Below, one piece after another: positions 29,104 to 36,678 of a stretch of 64,000 nucleotides of DNA; position 1 is the first letter of the stretch, and the number at the start of each line of letters is the position of its first letter. A model generated the notes under the pieces. That model was not told the DNA's origin. It worked only from the letters and a program-made list of their open reading frames with translations, and searched no databases. The stretch is from Cryomorpha ignava. GTDB taxonomy: Bacteria > Bacteroidota > Bacteroidia > Flavobacteriales_D > Cryomorphaceae. The position numbers were made by a program, and so were the translations under genes. Where the stretch lies: assembly GCF_010686655.1 (NCBI RefSeq), contig NZ_JAAGVY010000012.1, forward strand, positions 1-64,000, given 5' to 3'.

Positions 29104-29357
29104 CTGAAGTTTTTCTTATCGATACCGAAATAGGTACTAAAAAAATTGAGTGTCAAGGGGTCTAAATGCCGCATCTGAAGAATTTCGCCTTTAATAAACT
29201 CTAGACCGTAATATGCCTTAATTGTAGCCCAATCTTTAAGCGAACCCCTTTGAATAACACGCTGGATAATAAAACGAGCATTCTTTTCATAGTCGAGCGT
29301 CTCTGGGTCAATATCCCAAAATAAATTATCCGGTAAAGATTTTAAATCCTGTCCCAT
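29058..29357 (-). CDS. DUF6922-like partner of AbiEii protein
   Basis: This 99-residue protein reads LPDNLFWDIDPETLDYEKNA, then FIIQRVIQRGSLKDWATIKAYYG and LDPLTLNFFSTYFGIDKKNF. These features match short Bacteroidota proteins that regularly precede AbiEii nucleotidyltransferases. It is cytoplasmic. By position it is the best candidate for an antitoxin or cofactor. It overlaps genes on both sides. Confidence 0.7.
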   Translation of the reverse strand: MGQDLKSLPDNLFWDIDPETLDYEKNARFIIQRVIQRGSLKDWATIKAYYGLEFIKGEILQMRHLDPLTLNFFSTYFGIDKKNFRCYIIQQSIPKHYNY

Positions 29358-29566
29358 TCTCCACGCATCGATTTAGTGTGCTCTTTAAAGCTCATCGCAT
29401 CCTCTTTCGTAAATACACCTTTGTATTTATCGGATAATTTCGCTTTTGAAGCACTTAAGTTTTCTTTGAGAATCTTAATCAGCTGCAGCGCTTCTAGCGC
29501 TTCTAGCTCTTGTATGAGCTTTAGCGTCTTTTTATTTGTCAACTGTATGGTAATTGTATTTTCCAT
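29342..29566 (-). CDS. Small helical protein heading the AbiEii unit
   Basis: This 74-residue protein begins MENTITIQLTNKKTLKLIQE and continues with an LEALEAL micro-repeat, then FTKEDAMSFKEHTKSM. The short beta strand followed by helices suits an antitoxin-like or DNA-binding peptide, but no family is certain. It overlaps the next gene by 16 bp. Confidence 0.6.
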   Translation of the reverse strand: MENTITIQLTNKKTLKLIQELEALEALQLIKILKENLSASKAKLSDKYKGVFTKEDAMSFKEHTKSMRGEWDRI

Positions 29567-29693
29567 AATTTAAAGTTAGTGAAATACCACAGATACTCCT
29601 CGATGCTTAGCATAAATATTTTAATAATCACCCAATCTATGCAAACAGAATTATCACCAAAACGAAAATAACTGTGATTGATTTTGCCAAAAG

Positions 29694-30353
29694 TCAAATA
29701 TACATACTTTTCAATATCGCTCCCCAAATCCACTCTTCTAAAGGATGCTCAGCGCGAATTTTATTCAAAACTCCGCGCTTTTCCAAAGCCGTATCTGTCG
29801 TTTTACCAATAGCTACAACAACCTGATTTTCACCCAATTCATACAAATCAAGATAAGCATCAGCATTGCTCGGCGATGTGAAAATCAAATAATCAGCAGT
29901 GCTTTTTGAAATTTCTGGTGCAGATACATTTTCATAAAATTCCCACTCTATCAACTGATTTTCAGGAACTATTCCATGCATCCGCTTCAAACTTTTGTCG
30001 CTACAAGCCATTATTACCGTTTCAGTGGATGGTAGCATTTCGGCAAATTCATCAATACCTTCTTTCGGATCTGTTCCTTTTGGTAAAAATGAAACTTGCC
30101 AACCTTGCTCTTCTACGGCGCGTTCTGTTCCGGGGCCGATAACACCAATTTTAAATGTACTTGCATCAAATTTTTCGGCGAAGAGTTCAACGCCTGAAGG
30201 TGACAAAAAGAAAATCCAGTCGGCTTTTGGAAGGGTCAAATCACTTTTTAGACGAAGCGAAATACAAGATTGCTTTTCGATAGTAATAGTGTGCTTGCGC
30301 TCGAGTTCGGTGAAAAAATCTCCTAGATAATCGCGACTAAGAAATAGTGTTAA
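29694..30353 (-). CDS. hemD: Uroporphyrinogen-III synthase, without its own start codon
   Basis: HemD cyclises hydroxymethylbilane to uroporphyrinogen III. The conserved opening strand (LTLFLSRDYLGDFFTEL) is at 30353-30303. The frame also contains ADWIFFLSPSGVELFAEKF, KIGVIGPGTERAVEEQG, and DYLIFTSPSNADAYLDLYE near the C-terminus, and ends at 29694. No ATG, GTG or TTG exists upstream of or within that opening strand. The first candidate is the TTG at 30239, which would delete about 38 residues. The frame is open upstream into hemC, one base out of register, across a run of nine A residues. It may be made as a HemC-HemD fusion by slippage, or the window may carry an indel there. Confidence 0.75.
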   Translation of the reverse strand, partial: LTLFLSRDYLGDFFTELERKHTITIEKQSCISLRLKSDLTLPKADWIFFLSPSGVELFAEKFDASTFKIGVIGPGTERAVEEQGWQVSFLPKGTDPKEGIDEFAEMLPSTETVIMACSDKSLKRMHGIVPENQLIEWEFYENVSAPEISKSTADYLIFTSPSNADAYLDLYELGENQVVVAIGKTTDTALEKRGVLNKIRAEHPLEEWIWGAILKSMYI

Positions 30354-31258
30354 GCCAGAACTTTTTTTTTGAGTTGAGCCGCAGCTTTTTGAGCCAGACC
30401 GTCAGTCGTTTTAGCTTTAAGGAATACAGACGAAGGCATCTCGCCATAGCGTGGCGACATAATGGCGCGTAGCTCCACACCTTCGGCTGTTTCTATGCAA
30501 TACGCACCAAGTGGCAATTGGCAACCGCCATCAAAAAGGTTGAGCACCTTGCGTTCTGTGGCCACCAAATTAGCAATTTTGGTATTGTGAAGGGCTTTTA
30601 GAATCTCTGCCAGCTCTGTGTCTGAAGATCTGATTTGGCAAGCCAAAGCACCTTGTGCAGGAGCCGGAATAAACTCACGTGGATCAAATTCGAAAGCATC
30701 CAAATCGCTAACATCCAGATTGAGTCGGTCGAGTCCAGCTTTCGCCAAAACAATTGCATCAAAATGTCCGTCGCGTAACTTTTGTACGCGAGTAGGAACG
30801 TTTCCACGAATGTCGTCAATTTCCAAATCGGGACGGTGAAGCGTCAACTGCATTTTTCGGCGGGCGCTCGAAGTACCAACTTTAATGTTTTTCTTCAACG
30901 TCCAGCGTTCATTGCTATCGGTAAAACCTTTGCGAATGAGCAAAATGTCAGCGGGATTGGCCCGGTTTAAAATGGCTGCAATACTTAAATCGTCAGGCTG
31001 ATTTGTCTCCAAATCTTTAAAAGAATGCACAGCTAAATCGACTTGGTTTGCGAGCAAAGCTGTTTCAAGCTCTTTGGTAAAAAAGCCTTTGCCTTCCATC
31101 TTGTCAAAACTCAAGTGCTGAATAATATCGCCCTGTGTTTTAATGATTTGAATGCGGACTGCGTGTCCTTCTTTCTCAAGTAAATCTTTGATATAATTTG
31201 CCTGCCACAAGGCCAGGTCGCTCCCACGCGAACCAATTACGATTTCAGAATTTCTCAC
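30350..31258 (-). CDS. hemC: Porphobilinogen deaminase (hydroxymethylbilane synthase)
   Basis: This 302-residue enzyme polymerises four porphobilinogens into hydroxymethylbilane. Seen motifs are IGSRGSDLALWQANYIK, SFDKMEGKGFFTKELE, VHSFKDLETNQPDDL, RGNVPTRVQKL and the dipyrromethane-cofactor cysteine in FDGGCQLPLGAYC. Its start overlaps the hemA stop by 4 bp (ATGA). The C-terminus ends KKKVLA, with the three Lys codons forming nine consecutive A residues at the hemD junction. Confidence 0.95.
   Translation of the reverse strand: MRNSEIVIGSRGSDLALWQANYIKDLLEKEGHAVRIQIIKTQGDIIQHLSFDKMEGKGFFTKELETALLANQVDLAVHSFKDLETNQPDDLSIAAILNRANPADILLIRKGFTDSNERWTLKKNIKVGTSSARRKMQLTLHRPDLEIDDIRGNVPTRVQKLRDGHFDAIVLAKAGLDRLNLDVSDLDAFEFDPREFIPAPAQGALACQIRSSDTELAEILKALHNTKIANLVATERKVLNLFDGGCQLPLGAYCIETAEGVELRAIMSPRYGEMPSSVFLKAKTTDGLAQKAAAQLKKKVLA
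30362..30370 (-). other. Nine-A slippery run at the hemC-hemD junction
   Basis: On the coding strand three AAA codons of hemC are followed by GTT CTG GCT TAA. A -1 shift on this run, or addition of one A during transcription, enters the open hemD frame as AGT TCT GGC TTA and skips the hemC stop. Confidence 0.6.
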
Positions 31259-32511
31259 TTCGACTTATTCAACATGACTTCCTTGGCCATTTTCATGGGA
31301 ACGGAAATATATTTTTTCTCCATATAGGCTATCACCTTGTCGAGCACTTCGCGCGATTCGGCATTCATCTCGCTTAGCTCTTTGGCATAAACGGTTCCTA
31401 AAGCAGTATCTCTAATTTCTTTAACTTTTTGGGGGATTTGACGCATTGCCAACTCCACTTCGCGATCTCTGTACATATCGTGAAACTCCATCAGCTTGGT
31501 ATCTATAATCACTTCGCAATTTTTAATTTCACTCGATCGCTCTGCTAGATTCTTATCGGCAATGACCTTAAGCATAGCAATATCGATATACTTAAGGCTG
31601 GTTTCGGCTTTCGCCAAAACATCAGTTGAAACATCTCCTGGAATGGCAAGGTCGATGATTACTTTTCTGCTTTTTTCGCCTTGAGCTAGCGTATCATAAA
31701 TTGCTTCTGTAAGAACCGGCTCACCAGAAGATGTGCAAGTAATACAAATATCAAATCCGGTGGTGTGGTTAGGAAGTTCGGTAAGGGCAGATGCTTTCGC
31801 TCCAACTTCATTGGCCAGAGCCACAGCTTTATCAACCGAACGATTGTAAATATGAATGTTCTTGTAGCCGTGCTTAGCCAAAAAGCGAATCATCGCTCTA
31901 TTGGTTTTTCCGGCACCGATCATTACAATCCGACTGTCGGCGGGCATATTCAAATCACGCAAACGGTGAAAACCGAGAGAAACTACAGAAACCGGCTTTT
32001 TGAAAATGGCCGTTTCGGTAAAGATCAGCTTAGCTGTTTCGATTGTTTTGCGAATCAAGAGACGGATAAAATCGCCAGTAAGGCCAATTTTATGACAATC
32101 TTCGTACGATTTACGCACTTGAGTAATGATTTCGCGCTCGCCAATAACCATCGAATCGAGCGATGCACTCACCCGAAATAGGTGCTTCACACCATCATCG
32201 GCACGGTGAACTTCGGCTCCTTTTGTGATAAGATTGAAGTCGGTTTCTGATAAATCCAAATCCATTGCCGCCACAAGATCTTTGGCATCTATCTGATTTC
32301 CGGGACTTTGAACAACCAAAAACTCTACCCGATTGCAAGTAGAAAGGTACATAAGCTCATCAAGCTTAAGGGTCTTTTTTAGTGCGGTAAGTTTGTCCTG
32401 AATAAAATTTGGATCAATATGAAATTTACCCACCATCTCCAAAGGGAGAACCTTGTGGGTAAAGGCAAAAACCGAAAATCTTCTTAAAGCCTGTGTAATC
32501 ATATTGACCAC
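31255..32511 (-). CDS. hemA: Glutamyl-tRNA reductase
   Basis: This 418-residue enzyme starts C5-pathway tetrapyrrole synthesis by reducing glutamyl-tRNA. The catalytic Cys is in LMYLSTCNRVEF, the substrate region in HLFRVSASLDSMVIGEREI, and the NADPH domain in RIVMIGAGKTNRAMIRFL. It is the first gene of the hemA-hemC-hemD operon. The C-terminal dimerisation region is helical as expected. Confidence 0.95.
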   Translation of the reverse strand: MVNMITQALRRFSVFAFTHKVLPLEMVGKFHIDPNFIQDKLTALKKTLKLDELMYLSTCNRVEFLVVQSPGNQIDAKDLVAAMDLDLSETDFNLITKGAEVHRADDGVKHLFRVSASLDSMVIGEREIITQVRKSYEDCHKIGLTGDFIRLLIRKTIETAKLIFTETAIFKKPVSVVSLGFHRLRDLNMPADSRIVMIGAGKTNRAMIRFLAKHGYKNIHIYNRSVDKAVALANEVGAKASALTELPNHTTGFDICITCTSSGEPVLTEAIYDTLAQGEKSRKVIIDLAIPGDVSTDVLAKAETSLKYIDIAMLKVIADKNLAERSSEIKNCEVIIDTKLMEFHDMYRDREVELAMRQIPQKVKEIRDTALGTVYAKELSEMNAESREVLDKVIAYMEKKYISVPMKMAKEVMLNKSK

Positions 32512-33007
32512 AAATTTCTATATAGAGTAATGATCTTGTGTCATGGAATTGTCAGAGCGCATTAGCGACGCTTATTTAGACGGATTTCAAATAGAGACAA
32601 TGTTATCTTTAGATGGGAACTTGGGTGAGAAGTTACAAAATGAATTAGAGAATTAGTCCGATACGCAAGCACCCATAATCAATCAGAATCTTTTCAGTAA
32701 ATTAGATTTACTTTTTAAACCGGTCATATCTGTAGAACTAATCACTCAATAAGTCTTTTACATAAATGCAAATTTTAGGTTTTCTTAGAAACCAGCCGTC
32801 ATTAATGATCTCCCTATTAAGGAATTATGTTTACTCAAAGTTGAAAACTACTAACAGACAAAAAATTTATCGTAAATAATTGTAGGCACGGACTTAATTA
32901 TCAGAGTATAACGAGCAATTATCAAGAAATTCTGATAACGTTAACGTTTCGATAAAATCATATTCATACGTCAGAACACCGTCAGCAATGAAAAATAATC
33001 TCCCCTT
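32512..33007. other. AT-rich interval with a tiny open frame
   Basis: This stretch upstream of hemA is AT-rich. The only open frame of note is a 37-residue one at 32543-32656 on the plus strand (MELSERISDAYLDGF at its start), which could be a gene remnant or chance. No tRNA or repeat is seen. Confidence 0.35.
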
Positions 33008-33361
33008 TCATACACTATCAAGATCTAACTTTTCGATGGGAATCTTTGAAAAATCAATATCAAAATATCCCTTAAATTTATATTTGTCATCTAAATCACG
33101 AATTATAGGTGAGATAATTTTACCCTTGTGATACGTAATGAAAGTGACTGATACATTGGACTTAACGCATTTATCATCTAACACTTGTAGCAAACCAATC
33201 TCGCAGGAGGGACAACTTGATTTCCCTAAAAAAATGAGTAATTGACATTTGTCAGAACTATAATCTTTATCAACTTTATTATTGCAACCGCTAGTTAGTA
33301 GGGCAATGAAAATTGCCGCAAAATAAAACCATTTGAAGTCGTATCGGTATTTAGAAACCAT
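33008..33361 (-). CDS. Thioredoxin-like lipoprotein
   Basis: This is a 117-residue protein with a lipoprotein signal (FAAIFIALLTSGC). A beta strand then a CxxC pair follow (LLIFLGKSSCPSCEIGLL), the arrangement of thioredoxin-fold proteins. It is short compared with a full thioredoxin domain, and its N-terminus overlaps the preceding gene by 67 bp. It is probably lipid-anchored in the periplasm. The surrounding cluster of small lipoproteins is not recognised. Confidence 0.6.
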   Translation of the reverse strand: MVSKYRYDFKWFYFAAIFIALLTSGCNNKVDKDYSSDKCQLLIFLGKSSCPSCEIGLLQVLDDKCVKSNVSVTFITYHKGKIISPIIRDLDDKYKFKGYFDIDFSKIPIEKLDLDSV

Positions 33362-33747
33362 GCCTCATCATTTCTAAAATTAAATGTAATAACTTCTGAT
33401 TTGAATTTACCGACATCCTGACGCGCCAAAACAGAATCTTCAAGCGTTATTTCTAAGCTTAGTTCATCAGAATTCTTATTTCGAATACAACGATAATGGT
33501 ATTGACCTTTATCAAAAGTGTCAGAATTTGCAATAACGACCTCGTCGATTTCGGGATGATCATTAATTAGGCGAGTCATTTCGCCAGATTCAGAAAAAAC
33601 TATAGTTTCATACTCGTTACAATATCGCTCCAGATCAACTCCATAGAAGGAGCCATAACTGGTTGTTAATTCCTTATCAGGAATGTCATGATAATAAGTA
33701 AGTGGTTCTGCTTTTAGTCTGAAGTTATTAAAAGAATCAATTTTCAT
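33295..33747 (-). CDS. Unrecognised protein, possibly a remnant
   Basis: This 150-residue frame has no signal peptide from the ATG at 33747. The frame is open to 33789, so the N-terminus may be lost. It has beta-rich segments (YYHDIPDKELTTSYGSFYG, IDEVVIANSDTF, FILRQFSLPY) and could be the C-terminal part of a beta-propeller-like protein of the kind found beside thioredoxin lipoproteins in Bacteroidota. That is a guess from context. Confidence 0.45.
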   Translation of the reverse strand: MKIDSFNNFRLKAEPLTYYHDIPDKELTTSYGSFYGVDLERYCNEYETIVFSESGEMTRLINDHPEIDEVVIANSDTFDKGQYHYRCIRNKNSDELSLEITLEDSVLARQDVGKFKSEVITFNFRNDEAWFLNTDTTSNGFILRQFSLPY

Positions 33748-33789
33748 TAACTCGGGTATTCTTTCCTTGTTGGCAGTAAAAGTTAAGTT

Positions 33790-33942
33790 TCATATTATCA
33801 GGCTTTCATCTTTCAGAACTTTAAAGGCTAAAATAGCACTCGGAATATTTGTTTCATGGGAGTTGAAATCGGTCAACGAAACGGAGAGTGAGCGCAGCAT
33901 TTCCAATGATTTATCTGCTAAACTGAATTTTAGATATGTCAA
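33790..33942 (-). CDS. Possible small gene or remnant (50 residues)
   Basis: From a TTG at 33942 the frame reads LTYLKFSLADKSLEMLRSLS and ends DESLII at an ATGA. It fills the space between the two flanking genes and has protein-like composition, but no known family and no ATG. It may be a degraded gene piece. Confidence 0.25.
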   Translation of the reverse strand: MTYLKFSLADKSLEMLRSLSVSLTDFNSHETNIPSAILAFKVLKDESLII

Positions 33943-34385
33943 AATTGTCTCATAAATTGAGCATCTTGCTCTTGGTATATAACATGATAGGGAAGAACTA
34001 CTACAACAACCAGATGCAAACTATTTTCTGAGACATAGAAATTCTCAACGTAATAATTTAATGGCTCAGCGTATTCCCTACTCATAAACGGGTAAGTTGT
34101 ATCGTTCTCAAAATGAAAATCTATCAATTCATCTACGATGTCAGCTTCATCTAAGCTGAAAAACAAGTTGGGATCTTCCCCTTTCGTTAGTTCGAATATA
34201 TCTGAAAGATCACTCAAAAAAAATAATTTATCGTCAACAACTTGAGTACTTGGTCGCACGGTGAGGTTAACAGAATGAACCTGCTCTTGGATATAGTTTT
34301 CACCTAAAAATTTATCCTCTTTTCCTGAATTTGTACAGGAAAAGAGGATATAGATTAACAAAATGTTAAAACAAGATTTCAGCAT
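33939..34385 (-). CDS. Unrecognised lipoprotein
   Basis: The 148-residue product has a short lipoprotein signal (ILLIYILFSC) and a mature part with beta segments (VNLTVRPSTQVVDDKLFFL and LHLVVVVVLPYHVIY). The early part resembles the opening of the 6-bladed propeller lipoproteins of Bacteroidota, but the protein is far too short for a propeller. It lies 3 bp downstream of the next gene in the same direction. Confidence 0.5.
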   Translation of the reverse strand: MLKSCFNILLIYILFSCTNSGKEDKFLGENYIQEQVHSVNLTVRPSTQVVDDKLFFLSDLSDIFELTKGEDPNLFFSLDEADIVDELIDFHFENDTTYPFMSREYAEPLNYYVENFYVSENSLHLVVVVVLPYHVIYQEQDAQFMRQF

Positions 34386-34388
34386 TGA

Positions 34389-34760
34389 CTAGTAAGCATC
34401 AAATAATTCATATTTCTTCGAATTGCCATCATCAATGGCATTTCCTACTCTTTTATTTGGTACTATTCTCTCAACACCATTCTCATTAAATATTACTGCA
34501 GGTAGATCTTTTTCTGGTATATCATATTGTGGCAGAACCTTATCAGTTACAATAATCATACAATATCCAGATACTGAGAGACAACTTACCCAACCATTAC
34601 TTTCGCCTTCAAAAATCCCACCAATTATCTGAATCCCAACAGGCAGAATTTTATTACTATTAGGCGCAATGGTATTAGCGTGGAGCACCTCAGATTTTGT
34701 TAAGGACAAATCCTCATCATTCTCATTACTCCCCATTAAAAGAGGCATTGCACAAAGCAA
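34389..34760 (-). CDS. Small secreted peptide-like protein with unclear start
   Basis: From the ATG at 34760 this is 123 residues. The frame is open further upstream and reads IKTFILLCAMPLLMG, a good signal peptide, but the codon in the expected start position is ATT rather than ATG. The mature part contains VGIQIIGGIFEGESNGWVS and YCMIIVTDKVLPQYDIPE. The function is unknown. It may be a cluster partner of the downstream lipoproteins, or a gene that has lost its start codon. Confidence 0.45.
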   Translation of the reverse strand: MLCAMPLLMGSNENDEDLSLTKSEVLHANTIAPNSNKILPVGIQIIGGIFEGESNGWVSCLSVSGYCMIIVTDKVLPQYDIPEKDLPAVIFNENGVERIVPNKRVGNAIDDGNSKKYELFDAY

Positions 34761-35230
34761 AATAAACGTTTTAATTAATATATCGAACTATTTTAAAATA
34801 AGCCTACTCTAGGTTTTCGGCATCCCCATCTATACTTATTCCTCAAGTATCTTTCAGATTAATCAAGTATCTTTCAGAAACTCAAACATAAAAAAAAAAA
34901 TTCGTAGTCATCCAACTTCAAGGTTTCATCTTCTTCTTATTATTTATATTATTTTAACATATTCCGGAGCTTATAATTTCGGTCAACCCACACCTAAAAT
35001 TTACTACAAAATTTTAAATTAAAATTGAGCTGTTCCGAATTTAACAAATAAAAACCCCTTTCGAGATTATACTGTCAACTTTCAAATTTTGTCATTGCCA
35101 TTATATGCCTAAAATATATTAACAAAACTATGAAATGTGCGTCACACACTATGTATAAAGGAGTTAACATTGTTTTAAGATTAGATTTAAATTCTTTTTA
35201 CCTTAATGAATATCTCAATTAACTAGTATA
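34761..35230. other. Very AT-rich gene-free interval
   Basis: These 470 bases contain poly-A/T tracts and a 16-bp direct repeat (TCAAGTATCTTTCAGA at 34843-34858 and 34863-34878). There is no credible open frame. The interval starts exactly where the normal C-terminal coding sequence of nrdB would be expected to continue. Confidence 0.5.
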
Positions 35231-36115
35231 TTACTTTACCATAAAGTCGAATGGGTTCTTAGCATTATAAACCTTATCATTTCCAAGCTCAACGAGTAGT
35301 CTGTCGGCTACAAATTCAATGTATTGTTGCATCAATTCAGCGTTCATTCCAATAAGTTTGACCGGTATGGAATCAGTAACAAATTCTTTTTCGATTTCAA
35401 CTGCGTCAGTTATGATTTTTTTCACCCGTTCTTTAGGGAGTTTATGCTGCAAGTGATCATTGTAAAGAAGACAGGCAAAGCCACAATGCAGACCTTCGTC
35501 GCGAGAAATAAGCTGATTTGAAAAGCTCAACCCGGGCATCAAGCCGCGGTTTTTAAGCCAGAATAGCGCACAAAAAGAACCCGAGAAGAAAATACCCTCA
35601 ACTGCTGCAAATGCAACCAATCGTTCCGCAAAGCTTCCATTGTCTATCCAGTTCAGCGCCCAATCTGCTTTTTTCTTTACGCAATCAAGTGTTTCAATGG
35701 CATTGAATAGCATTTTCTTCTCAGCGGCATCTTTGATATACGTGTCAATCAGAAGCGAGTAGGTTTCAGAATGCATATTCTCCATCATTACCTGAAACCC
35801 GTAATAAAACTTGGCTTCGGTATATTGCACCTCCGAAAGAAAATTCTCGGCAAGATTCTCATTTACAATACCATCGCTTGCCGCAAAAAATGCCAGAACA
35901 TATTTAATAAAGTGACGCTCATCATCGTTTAGCTTATTCTCCCAGTGGTCTAAATCCGGCTCCATATCAATTTCCTCTACAGTCCAAAAAGAAGCCACTG
36001 CTTGCTTATAGAATTTCCAAATATCGTGGTGAACGATTGGAAAAAGAACAAAACGATCTTTGTTTTCAGCCAAAATGGGCTCTATCTCACTGATTTCATT
36101 TGTCACTTCCGTCAT
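35231..36115 (-). CDS. nrdB: Ribonucleotide reductase beta subunit, C-terminally short
   Basis: NrdB holds the diiron-tyrosyl radical used by NrdA to make deoxyribonucleotides. The ligand sequences [12 protein letters not shown] and MENMHSETY (Glu, His and radical Tyr) are present, as are the later Glu and His ligands ([22 protein letters not shown]). The protein ends abruptly at NPFDFMVK after 294 residues. Relatives, as I remember them, continue about 30 residues with a KTNFFE-type segment and a tail that docks into NrdA. No trace of that tail appears in any frame downstream, and nrdA is not in the window. Confidence 0.9.
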   Translation of the reverse strand: MTEVTNEISEIEPILAENKDRFVLFPIVHHDIWKFYKQAVASFWTVEEIDMEPDLDHWENKLNDDERHFIKYVLAFFAASDGIVNENLAENFLSEVQYTEAKFYYGFQVMMENMHSETYSLLIDTYIKDAAEKKMLFNAIETLDCVKKKADWALNWIDNGSFAERLVAFAAVEGIFFSGSFCALFWLKNRGLMPGLSFSNQLISRDEGLHCGFACLLYNDHLQHKLPKERVKKIITDAVEIEKEFVTDSIPVKLIGMNAELMQQYIEFVADRLLVELGNDKVYNAKNPFDFMVK

Positions 36116-36560
36116 GATTAAATTCTTAATTTTTACCTTTTCGTTAGAAAATTGAAAATTTCTAATATTTTCCAGCTACTAATGCTGGGTTTCAATCAAA
36201 AGTAACTGATTTATCCTTACCGAGTGTGGTTTTCGCTACTTCAGTGATCCATAAAGAACTGAAATATTCAAAATACGTTGCTGATTTTCACAATAACTAA
36301 TACTCAAAACAAAATGAATCCGGTTTAGCACGCACCTGGCGGGCCGCCAGAAGAAAAAAGCCTCGCGGGACGCTAGCCTTGAAGCAGCCTTGGAATTCTA
36401 TCTAAGTTGGCATACGAGCGAGTTTTTCGTTGAATTGATGGTTCCTGTTTTAACCGCAAAAACACTAAGATTTTACGCCAAGGTCGCAAAAAAAAATAGA
36501 TTGTCATACGCCGTTTTACCATCCACAGCCTCGGTATTGAAGCGTCTTATAAACAACATC
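36116..36560. other. Intergenic region with dispersed-repeat traces
   Basis: This gap contains a GC-rich palindrome (TGGCGG-G-CCGCCA near 36338) and a stretch near 36455-36492 resembling the CGCAAA/ACGCCAAGG low-complexity repeats common in bacterial intergenic DNA. No gene is supported; a 62-codon plus-strand frame here is repeat-derived. Confidence 0.4.
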
Positions 36561-36590
36561 AAAAGAGCCCGAAGCTAAACGTCGAGCTCT
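36561..36590 (-). terminator. Terminator-like hairpin downstream of susD
   Basis: On the minus strand AGAGC and GCTCT arms, with an adjacent CGA/TCG pairing, precede a TTTT run. It lies 89 bases past the SusD stop and would end the long uptake operon. Confidence 0.55.
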
Positions 36591-36627
36591 CTTAAAAATT
36601 CAATAAATTAATATCGTCACTATAACT

Positions 36628-36662
36628 CATTACGCAATACGCAATACACAATACTCACTACT
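36628..36662. repeat. CAATAC-type intergenic repeat
   Basis: Four imperfect copies of a 7-8-base CAATACxC unit (acgcaatacgcaatacac) lie just beyond the SusD stop. The same unit appears near 22090 and 48055. Confidence 0.55.
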
Positions 36663-36678
36663 CAAAGCGCATAAAAAC

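Noticed and set aside
36390-36578. 62-codon plus-strand gene upstream of nrdB
   Set aside because: The frame covers low-complexity repeat-like DNA and a terminator; the product has no family features.
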